Made by a program: the position numbers and the translations under genes. The notes beneath the pieces are model-generated. The model had not been told where the DNA came from and did not search any database. It saw only the letters and a list, made by a program, of their open reading frames with translations. This document shows, piece after piece, positions 10,083-17,749 of a DNA stretch of 27,572 nucleotides (the stretch's first letter is position 1; the number at the start of each line of letters is the position of its first letter). The stretch spans positions 1,027,753 to 1,055,324 of the forward strand of contig BFEA01000553.1 of NCBI GenBank assembly GCA_003427395.1, given 5' to 3'. Origin of the DNA: Chara braunii. Lineage: Eukaryota; Streptophyta; Charophyceae; Charales; Characeae.

Positions 10083-10240
10083 AAAAAAAAAAAAACTGGG
10101 ACAGATCGTTGTCAATTTATTATTTGACTTCCAGAAAAGACACCAGCAACAAGGGTCAGGTTCGAACCCCAGCTAATTAAACCAAACCAAGCAAATCTTG
10201 AAACTAAAACCACAACCAACTAGTGTCATTGGGCCTCGTT
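10083..10240 (-). mobile_element. tRNA-like SINE candidate
   Basis: On the minus strand an A-box-like TGACACTAGTTGGTT (10214-10228) is followed about 45 bases later by a perfect B box GGTTCGAACC (10159-10168), as in an RNA polymerase III internal promoter. The body then ends in a run of 13 T (10083-10095). No cloverleaf can be folded, so this is not a tRNA gene. The unusual points are the T-type tail and the one-base-longer A box. The B box is palindromic, but the A box supports the minus strand. Confidence 0.45.
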
Positions 10241-10329
10241 GCACTACTCTCCAAATGTGCAAAATGCGATTGAATCCACCGCTAGAACATAGAAAGATAC
10301 AGTGTCATCTTTTTTATCTTTTATGTATG

Positions 10330-10788
10330 CGGAGAGTTATGCTGCAAGTTGTCAGGCTTGCATAATGTCCTTCGTATGCACAACATCACAAGAAGAGAAG
10401 ACCAGAAAAAGAAAAATAAGAGATAAAATAATAAGAGAGAAAAGAAACGCACACCACACCATAGGCAGATGTTCCGAACGCGATGAAAATTTTGAAAGAA
10501 TAAACATAAAGTACATATGTCAGATGCGAGCTCCGACTGGAGTTATGACCCGATCGGTTTCGACTGACCGCCAACCAGGACTCTTAAGGGGTCTGGAAGT
10601 CGCTTATGGAACACTGACTATCGAAAGACTTTAATACTCGGAAGACCTCTTGTGAAATTCACTTCACCACTACAATCGGCCGAACCCAACAACGAACCGG
10701 AACTAGCCAACGAACCACAATTCGAATATCCAAGACTACACTATACAGCAAAAAGCAAAAAACAATAAACTTCTTCCGATCGCACGTT
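10330..10788 (-). repeat. Terminal direct repeat (pLTR-like), 3' copy
   Basis: This copy matches 15448-15891 in the same orientation almost throughout. Shared blocks include CAGGCTTGCATAA, ATGTCCTTCGTATGCACAAC, CACACCACACCA, CGCCAACCAGGACTCTT, GGAACACTGACTATCGAAA, CTCTTGTGAAA and AAAAAACAATAAACTTCTT. Differences are mostly substitutions plus a few small indels. Direct terminal repeats that are partial tandem copies are common in Penelope-like elements. The plus-strand 110-codon frame here is a by-product; its 15.5-kb counterpart only shows that the repeats match. Confidence 0.85.
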
Positions 10789-10959
10789 CAAACCCAAAAA
10801 CTTTACCACAGTCAACAACTATCTCCCACAAGCTACAAAAAAAACACGACATTTCGAAACCAACACCACATCAATATCGACCATTACATCTCTTAATTGC
10901 CGAATGGTCTACCAAAAGACCAAAAAGACACAGGCCAACAAAGACCCCTTACTCAACTA

Positions 10960-12968
10960 TTAGTACCCCACCAACTCAATCTTCAGTACCCCCGATATTT
11001 GAGGGTCTTCAAAGTACTTGACTTCCTTCAACAACCTGTCCCACTTAGTCAATAACGACAACCAATCCCTCCACAACCTGGTAAATTTCCGTGCGAAATG
11101 AAAAACAGTTGAGTCAAAGAACACATCAGGGTACCCCCTTCTCCATAACTCACAATTCAACGAGAAAAGAAATGAAAACACCATACCATCGACATAAGAA
11201 AAAGTTGTTGCCCGGTGTAAAAAATAATTGATTACCACTAACTTTTGTAGATGACTTGTGTAAGATACATAATCCTGAATACATTGAAATTGCAATCTAT
11301 TATTGACATTCTCCCTCTGGTTCTTCATCAACGGGAAGCACAACATACCCTTTTTCCCTTCAAACACCTTAAACACACACATGAGGTAATCCCGACACCT
11401 CCCTTCGTTAGTTTGTTCCAGGACTAAATTATCATCATAACAACATTTGAACGAATCAATCAAGTGCAACCCCTTCACCAGAGAACATCTGTCATCCTTC
11501 TTGCAGACAACGAAAATAAAAAAATAATCAACTAACCTAAATCCCTGAAATAGCAACTGATCAACCCCTAAACTGAACAAAAACACGAATTCATTATAGA
11601 CACAGAGCAAGCATGGCAATGCTGGAATCAATAATTTACTATTGGAATGCCAACCTCCTGGCATAACCTCCCGGTAGCACGCACATACGTATTGTTAAGT
11701 TCAACTTCAATGAAGTCCACAACCAACCTCAGCGAGATACTCTCCAACCAATCTCCACACGGCCAATCAACAATTTTGAACCCTTGCCTTGTTTACGGAT
11801 ACCAACCGTAGTAACCCCTTTTTGTTGTAAAAAATCAACAACCCATAAGAGGGATTTCAAAATCGAATCGTGCGGGAGGTTGGAGAACATTTCCTTTACA
11901 TCAAAGGAGATCCCCTTAATTGCATCCTTATGAGTTAACCCACGATTAACCGTCTTGATGGCAGTCAACAACCCATCTACACTTCATAGATTAAAATTAG
12001 AATTAGCAGGTAGATTCCACAGTAAGGCATTAACAGCACGGGACATAACCTTCCCACCAGCAGCCGAGCATTCAGGATAAGTTGGACAAATTGGCCTCCA
12101 CCTTGAGACATCCTTGTGCTTCGGTATACAATAGGCTTCCCCGAACTAGCCACTCTTCTTCCATAGCCCAAGTTTACGCAATCCCTTCTCCACATAATCC
12201 TTCTCACACTTCTTCAATACCTCACCTTCCTCTTCATCACACAATTGAAAAGTCGGATTACCAAAGAACAACGCCTTCATTCCTTGCTAGTAAAAAATCG
12301 AGCAACACACATAGGTGTTCCCTATGTTGTGGTCAACATGACAACACAACAACCCTCACATCATCGATTTGAACTTATTAACCTTATTCTCGCAAATCCC
12401 TTTAGACCCATCCCTATCTACCCAACCATTGACCAAACATCATCGCAGCATATCAGGTACGACGTAATTTTGCCCCAGAGTCGGTAGAGACCAGTGAGAG
12501 TCAAAGGCAGGCAAAACTTGTTTCCGCATCCCAGATAATAGACAACTACTGGAAGGTCGGACCAAATTCTTTGAATTGCGAAATCATGGAGGAAATAACA
12601 TCGGAACATCGTTAACATGAAACGACATATGTCCTTCAATACGTGGAAATGAACCTTCCGCGATCACACATGAATATACAGTCGACGTAGATTTCAAAAA
12701 CTGTCGAAAGTTATGAATCAAATCACCTATGCTCTTATTACGACACCAAACCACCCTCATGGGACGTACCAACATACCTTTCCAAACTCTGTTGTATATC
12801 GATCTCACCAACTAACCTCGAACAAAGTCTCCGCACATTCGACTTACAGATTCGGTTATCGTACACCAATCGAACCACTCGACGCTTCCTAACATACACG
12901 TGGAAACGAGACCAGATATGATAAGACAACAAATACCTCAACCTACCTCTCATTTTTTTTCTCCACAA
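10960..12968 (-). pseudogene. Reverse transcriptase of the Penelope-like element
   Basis: Pieces in several frames line up in RT order. An N-terminal extension (12968-12418) reads RPMRVVWCRNKSIGDLIHNF and GHMSFHVNDVPMLFPP. RT motif 2 follows as PKHKDVSRWRPICPTYP (about 12130-12080). Motif A is ISFDVKEMFSNLPHD (about 11870-11915), with the first catalytic Asp. Motif B is near CQEVGIPI (about 11660). Motif C is RLVDYFFIFVV (about 11507-11540). A long intact 234-codon frame (11664-10960) carries the thumb and C-terminal region, ending KIELVGY. Motif C should have two Asp (VDD); here the second is Tyr (codon 11524-11526), so the enzyme would be dead even without the frameshifts. No endonuclease follows the RT. 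Confidence 0.75.
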
Positions 12969-13221
12969 AAAATACGAACAATAGTATAAGCAGCGATCAA
13001 CAGGTCAAAGTTTCAAAACTTAAATTTAACACGCTTGGATAGGTTACTCAAGAACAACATGAACGACCCTTTCAAAGCTAACGAACGATTTAGAAAAAGA
13101 ATAGTAATCGGATCAATTACCAACACCACCCCCCGTTCAACCATTCACGAGAGTGTCTCAACTCTTGTTTCCCGAAATGACTTTCGACAAGACTACCTCC
13201 ATACAACCTTTTTAATATCTT

Positions 13222-13745
13222 TCAATGATCAACCAATCGATCAACCCCCACACAACTAACAACAACTCGATGCACAACCTTATCCTTACATCTATCGAGA
13301 ATCTTAAGTAGGTTAACCGAGCTAAAGTCGTCGGCGATATGAAAACAACACAATGGACCACAACGAGCAACACACGTGCCTCCAATATTACCATGATGAC
13401 TTTCCACACATTTTCTTCCCCGTCTTTCTCTCACACCTGCTTGGTATCTTCGATGCCTTCTAGGTTTATCACCAACATTAAGCGCAAGTGTTAATAATCT
13501 AATAAAGAAATTCTCCATGTCCAACAAATCATCAATTGAACAACGACAAAGAGGAATTATTGCATCAGTATGTGCTCCACACAACGACGAAGCCATTGAT
13601 ACAACTCCTTTCCTTTGTCCACCCTCTACAACCTTCTGTTGACATGCCCTATACACATGCTCCCTCCACCGAGTGTGCAAATCTCTTAAGTACTACCTAC
13701 ATAAATATGTCTAGACCACGGGAAAACCAACGCAAAACCGGACAT
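13222..13745 (-). pseudogene. GIY-YIG endonuclease domain of the Penelope-like element
   Basis: One frame from Met at 13745 reads GFALVF then HIYVGST (YVGST at 13689-13703), the GIY and YIG halves of the motif. After a stop and frameshift at about 13686, the next frame reads LHTRWREHVYRA (family R..EH). It later reads LLDMENFFIRLL, whose Glu (codon about 13513-13515) fits the metal-binding Glu of GIY-YIG nucleases, followed by ALNVGDKP (family LN..G). A Cys/His-rich stretch, CVESHHGNIGGTCVARCGPLCCFH, comes next and may be a zinc-binding linker. It lies upstream of the RT in the reading direction. The frameshift makes this copy non-functional. Confidence 0.7.
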
Positions 13746-14029
13746 TCCCATCCATCCGAAACACCTTCATCATTGAAAGTCGAAACAACACGACGACAAA
13801 AAAAACTTAACTTAACACACCAAGGGATTGCGTGAAGGAGCACAAGACTACAGATCGCCACCACAAGGAGAAGATTTACCTCCATGTTTCTCAACCATTC
13901 AACAAACACCATACGAATTTAACAACACAACCTTACGACTCGCCATAGAAAAGTCGCGTCTGGCGTGACCCTAAGAAGTAGCGACATCACACCCTTCGCT
14001 CCTTTCTAAATTTTCCTCCCCATCATCAG

Positions 14030-15398
14030 TTACATCAACAACAAAATTGGCCTTACCTTTAACATTTTCCATTTCCCCTTCTTCTTCCACCTCCTTCTCG
14101 CACGTCCCTGTGCAATCGCCTCTTCGGTAGGGTCAAACTTAGTGTACTCAAAGCCTTTCTTCTCACAAACAACCATAATATTTTCCTTCCCCATGTTGCG
14201 AAGCTGCTTACGAGCTTCCCTCAGAAACACATCACGCTGGTTGACCCTCCGAGTCCCAACATGAGTAACAAACCTCTTCCTTTTATCTTTATGCAACGAA
14301 GGATTTGCTACCTCATCCATTTTGGTCTTCAAATTAGTTTCTTTTGTTCTTCCTCCATTCTCTAGCCTTGCCATCACTTCCTTCAATCGTTCCACCTCCC
14401 CCTCAGTCTCCCTCCTAGCATTAATCTCACGTAGTCGCAGCTCCTTCAACAAATCCACTTCTTGTTGGTGTCGTTCAATCTTTTTTTTTTAATTGTGGAT
14501 TCACTCTCGCCCCACTTGGTTTTGCCGAAGGAGTCATTCTCATACGGACCCTAGTCTCGCTAACTGGTGTTTGACCAATAGCGATGCTGCCACGTTTATT
14601 CCTAAAAGGCAAAGCTTCGTTCCTCCCTACACGAACATTGACTTCGACAGTCTCGCATTGCTTCTGCAGCGCGAATATCACTTCCCCCAACGTTGCAAAG
14701 CGTTAATCAATAGCAGCCTTGGCCTCCGCTTGTTCTCATCGAAGCCTTGTTACTTCCTCTGTGTTATTTGATGGCTTCGTCACCGTAGCTGACGTATTGG
14801 CTCCGTTAGTCCCTCGTTTCTACTACTCAACCTGAACTCTCAACCGTACCAACTCCTCACTTTCGTTTATCCTTGCCTCTTTTTCTCGTCCTAAATTGCA
14901 CTACTTGGTCAAAGCTCGTGATTTCTTCGGAGTCCCCTGCCTTTTTTTTGTTGACTGCCTCACTTAATTTATCAATCTTGGTGGACATCTCCTTCTGCAG
15001 CTCCTCTCGTTCTTTCTTATCTTTCAATCTACACTCCTCTTCCTCTTTCTTGTGTTTTTTTTTTTTTCTTCTTCACGATGCCTCCCTGCCTTCGCCTCAT
15101 CTGCCTCATACTTACTGCTGATTCTTCCTACAATTTCTTTCAACGTGCTTGCTCGTCTACCCAACCCACCGCCACCACCACCTCCACAATATTGACCACC
15201 GTAATATGAAACAGTCATTCCTATATTCGTTGCCGCAGACACAATCAACAGTGGTTGTGCCGGTACAATAGTATTAGATGGATACGCCCCATTCAGCCTA
15301 TGATTTAGTAAAGGACAAAACCTTGAGATGTGTCCAGGTTGACCACAATCGTAACAGTTACGAACCGCCGGCACATTCGGATTAACGCTCGACGCCAT
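14030..15398 (-). pseudogene. CCHC zinc-knuckle / coiled-coil protein (ORF1-like) of the Penelope-like element
   Basis: From Met at 15398 the frame soon gives NCYDCGQPGHISRFCP, a textbook CX2CX4HX4C zinc knuckle. A linker with Gly7 follows, then a Lys/Glu-rich coiled coil. A shift in the A-rich tract at about 15054-15067 moves the reading to a frame giving KKHKKEEEECRLKDKKEREELQ and TKIDKLSEAVNKKK, down to a TGA near 14855. Further pieces continue at 14690-14475 (FALQKQCETVEVN, then a basic, Arg/Pro-rich segment) and 14458-14030 (LKELRLREINARRETEGEVERLKEVMARLENG, then REARKQLRNMGKEN and a basic RRRWKKKGKWK tail). It is likely an RNA-binding, self-associating protein, analogous to LINE ORF1 or Gag. 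Whether it was a separate ORF or fused to the EN-RT cannot be told. Confidence 0.65.
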
Positions 15399-15447
15399 CG
15401 CTTGAAGATCGAAGTCACTCAACGGTACTATCAGTTCTACCTTGGTT

Positions 15448-15891
15448 ACTCCGCGTAAGAAAGTTATCAGGCTTGCATAAGACAACGAAGATGGAAGAAT
15501 GTCCTTCGTATGCACAACGTCACAAGAAATGAAGATAAGAAGGAGACGAACGAGAGAGAAAAAAAAAACACACCACACCAATGCGATGAAAATTTCGAAA
15601 GAAGAGACATGAAGTACAACTGTCGGATGGGAGCTTCGACTGGCGTTACAACCCGACCGGTTTCACTTGTCCGCCAACCAGGACTCTTCAGGGGTTTGGG
15701 AGTCGCTTGTGGAACACTGACTATCGAAAAACTTTAATACTCAGAAGACCTCTTGTGAAACTCACTTCACCACTACAACCGGTCGAACCCGACAACGGAC
15801 CCGAACTAGCCAACTAACCACAATTCAAATACAAAAAACTACACTATACAATAAAAAGCAAAAAACAATAAACTTCTTTCGATCGCGCGTT
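15448..15891 (-). repeat. Terminal direct repeat (pLTR-like), 5' copy
   Basis: This is the partner of 10330-10788. It has a small extra segment (GACAACGAAGATGGAAGA near 15481) and lacks about 16 bases around the CATAGGCAGATGTTCCGAACG block of the other copy. It ends at GATCGCGCGTT. Transcription of the element should start in or near this copy, which lies upstream of the zinc-knuckle ORF. Confidence 0.85.
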
Positions 15892-16529
15892 ATCGCACTT
15901 TTTCTAGTCGGGCCCCTTCAGGCGACCAGAAAACCAACAGGCTGTCACGCAGGATTTTGAATGTTATTGTTTGCAATAAATAAAATAAATTAATTAAAGC
16001 AAATTCCTTCTTGTTGTGTGCATCCGGCTTCGAGCGAAACCCTTCAATTGCGGTCTTCGCCGGTCCCCGGTCGTAGGAATCGTTTATTTTGATTGAGAAC
16101 AACAAAAATCATACAAATATTAATCATAAAATTCTGCTATGTCGTGCATGCATAAATTTTGCCAATTTTATGATTTTGAGAACTGTGACGAGATAATCAA
16201 GAAACACAAACGTGAAGCAGAGTCAATGCAAATGAAGCAAGATTGATTGACTCGTGTGATGGCAATGATAAGTGAGGGAAAAATAAGAACTCATAATAAT
16301 CTCATAAAATACACATAAAGAGAGCATGACCAGCACCAGTCAAGACTCCTCACTCGTCCCTTTGCGTCATACACTCAATCTCTCATTTTGTTGTGCGTTT
16401 CCTGTGCCTTGAGCCTGGTCTCCGTACTCTTTGAGGTTGTGATCTCCGAAAGTAGAGTCACTTGAACCTTGCGAGCTCCGAACATTTCCAACCAAGTCCC
16501 ATGATACGAAAGTCAAGTATAACACAAAA
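15892..16529. other. Intergenic / possible 3' flank of the minus-strand gene
   Basis: No domain-bearing frame is present. The part next to 16530 would be the 3' untranslated region of the minus-strand ORF at 16530-17120, if that ORF is real. A 71-codon minus frame (15890-16105) has no recognisable features. Confidence 0.4.
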
Positions 16530-17120
16530 TTATTCCCATAGAGTAGGAAGATATGGTTGAGAGAAAATCCCTCGCCTGAGATGCCGGAACTCTGATGGTT
16601 CGGTCACTGCCTCGTAATCAATCATCGTTGACGAGACATATCTCTTGGCCAAGTCCACCAGATCACCCCAACAAGAACCGTCTGTGAAAGAAAAGGGCAC
16701 TGGAGGTTTGGGATAGTCAGTGTAAAGTTTGGGTCCGAAGCTGCGGATCAGCTTGGTACCACTCTCATAAAACTCCTCTCTTCCTTCAAGGTACCTGGCA
16801 GCAACGACCCAAACTGAATCAACATATTCATGAGTCTCTTTACTCTTTTTCATATAGAGTCTTATGTCATAGGTGGTGCCTCCTGCAAAATTGGTAAGGA
16901 CTGCAAAGATTGACATGTCCCCTTGCTTGAAGCCAGTGACAGTGACGTAATGATATTGGATATCATCCTTGAGGGCTATCTTGTTGAGATTGGTCAAAAC
17001 TGACTCACTGGTGGGGGATGACTGGACTGCAACCATGTGTTGTTGCTGAGTGTTGGAACAGATCCAATGTCTTTGAATGGAGAAACTGTCTGAACAGAAC
17101 TGGTCTTTGATGCAAAACAA
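16530..17120 (-). CDS. Unrecognised protein, possible last exon
   Basis: The frame is 196 codons from Met at 17120 to the stop at 16530. Its composition is that of an ordinary globular protein, for example ALKDDIQYHYVTVTGF, DMSIFAVLTNFAGGTTYDIR, EYVDSVWVVAARYLEG and SFTDGSCWGDLVDLAKRYV, with no low complexity after residue 30. I recognise no family. A donor-like CCG/GTAAGC at about 17138 and an acceptor-like TTCAGACAG near 17092 (minus strand) suggest that the true start of this coding segment is an exon boundary rather than the Met at 17120. The second Met (MVAVQSS, about 17033) is an alternative start. It overlaps the next frame upstream by 127 bases. Confidence 0.5.
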   Translation of the reverse strand: MFCIKDQFCSDSFSIQRHWICSNTQQQHMVAVQSSPTSESVLTNLNKIALKDDIQYHYVTVTGFKQGDMSIFAVLTNFAGGTTYDIRLYMKKSKETHEYVDSVWVVAARYLEGREEFYESGTKLIRSFGPKLYTDYPKPPVPFSFTDGSCWGDLVDLAKRYVSSTMIDYEAVTEPSEFRHLRRGIFSQPYLPTLWE

Positions 17121-17446
17121 GGAGGATGACTGCTTACCGGTTGATTCTGGTTGAAAGTCTTGAGTAACTCGGATGATTGAATGTTGATTGGGGGTTGATT
17201 GAACGTTGCTTGAATGCTAATTGAATACTTATTGAGTATTGTTTGAGTACTGACTGAGTGTTGCTTGAATGTTGTTAAATGTTGTTGAATGTGACTTGAA
17301 TATTGCTGAATGAGTTCTGACCGAGACTCCTGGTAACTCAATTGGTTGAATGTTTGACGGGTAACCATCACCAAGCACCGACCACTAGAAAGGGCTGCTG
17401 ACTGCTGAAAGGCTCTCGTTAGCTGAAGTGCTAGAGGGGATCTCAA
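16994..17446 (-). CDS. Gln/Ser/Asn-rich ORF, possible upstream exon
   Basis: The frame is 150 codons from Met at 17446. Its middle is encoded by the degenerate repeat at 17175-17313 and reads as Gln, Asn, Ser and Thr in a loose pattern (IQQHLTTFKQHS, STQTILNKYSISIQATFNQ). Its end (SPFKDIGSVPTLSNN) overlaps the following ORF in another frame. It could be a low-complexity linker exon spliced to the 16530-17120 segment, or simply an open repeat. No domain is recognised. Confidence 0.3.
   Translation of the reverse strand: MRSPLALQLTRAFQQSAALSSGRCLVMVTRQTFNQLSYQESRSELIQQYSSHIQQHLTTFKQHSVSTQTILNKYSISIQATFNQPPINIQSSELLKTFNQNQPVSSHPPCFASKTSSVQTVSPFKDIGSVPTLSNNTWLQSSHPPPVSQF
17175..17313. repeat. 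Degenerate short tandem repeat, TTGAATGTTG-like
   Basis: On the plus strand, variants of TTGAATGTTG (TTGAACGTTG, TTGAATGCTAA, TTGAATACTTA, TTGAGTATTG, TTGAGTACTGA, TTGAATGTGAC and others) follow each other every 10-14 bases. The units are diverged, so the array is old. Confidence 0.7.
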
Positions 17447-17472
17447 AGGAAAAGTTTGGGTACCTTTTGTTT

Positions 17473-17727
17473 TTACCCGAGCCCCTCCCTTGTTTGCTGA
17501 ATGACTTCTAGAGGTGAGTAAGTACCACGCAACTTTCTGTCTGATTTGTGAATGTAAACCACGTACTCAATAAACTTCTGGTTCTTTGCTAGTCCAAGAG
17601 TCGTTTTCCTCATCAGTTTCTGGCAGAGTAGAGCATCCCCGACCACTTGGTCTTCCCACTTCTCCGCTCGACTCCGATGAAGGGCAAAGGACGCAACGAG
17701 AATGTCCTTGCTGTACATGTTTCTCAT
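17473..17727 (-). CDS. Unrecognised ORF, possible exon
   Basis: The frame is 84 codons from Met at 17727, with protein-like content (AEKWEDQVVGDALLCQKLM, KNQKFIEYVVYIHKSDRKLRG, SPLEVIQQTREGLG). A donor-like GGGTAAAAAC lies at its 3' end near 17475. An acceptor-like CCTCTAGCACTTCAG lies about 55 bases further on, before the next minus-strand ORF. With 16994-17446 and 16530-17120 it may form a multi-exon minus-strand gene. The family is unknown. Confidence 0.35.
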   Translation of the reverse strand: MRNMYSKDILVASFALHRSRAEKWEDQVVGDALLCQKLMRKTTLGLAKNQKFIEYVVYIHKSDRKLRGTYSPLEVIQQTREGLG

Positions 17728-17749
17728 TCGTACATCAAGAGCACGACAC

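Larger units (their letters stand above)
10330..15891 (-). mobile_element. Penelope-like retroelement with endonuclease N-terminal to RT (Chlamys-like), decayed
   Basis: The element is bounded by two direct ~450-bp repeats (10330-10788 and 15448-15891) and reads on the minus strand. From its 5' end it holds a CCHC zinc-knuckle plus coiled-coil protein (15398-14030), a GIY-YIG endonuclease (about 13745-13222) and a reverse transcriptase with an N-terminal extension (about 12968-10960). Canonical Penelope-like elements carry GIY-YIG C-terminal to the RT. The permuted order is known for the Naiad and Chlamys groups, of which Chlamys is the green-lineage one. No integrase, protease or RNase H was seen, which argues against a Ty1, Ty3 or DIRS element. 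Frameshifts and stops in every module show it is inactive. The family call rests on motif reading without an alignment. Confidence 0.75.

Noticed and set aside
10155-10172. tRNA gene at the perfect B box
   Set aside because: No acceptor stem, anticodon arm or cloverleaf can be drawn around it on either strand.
10302-10634. Plus-strand protein conserved between 10.3 and 15.5 kb
   Set aside because: The similarity comes from the two terminal repeats of one element. The frame runs against the element's coding strand and the sequence is a repeat, so this is not evidence of a gene.
10330-10788. Hammerhead ribozyme in the terminal repeats of the Penelope-like element
   Set aside because: Penelope-like elements often carry one, so I looked on both strands. 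GAAAC occurs (minus strand, near 10560) but no CUGANGA core was found at a fitting distance.
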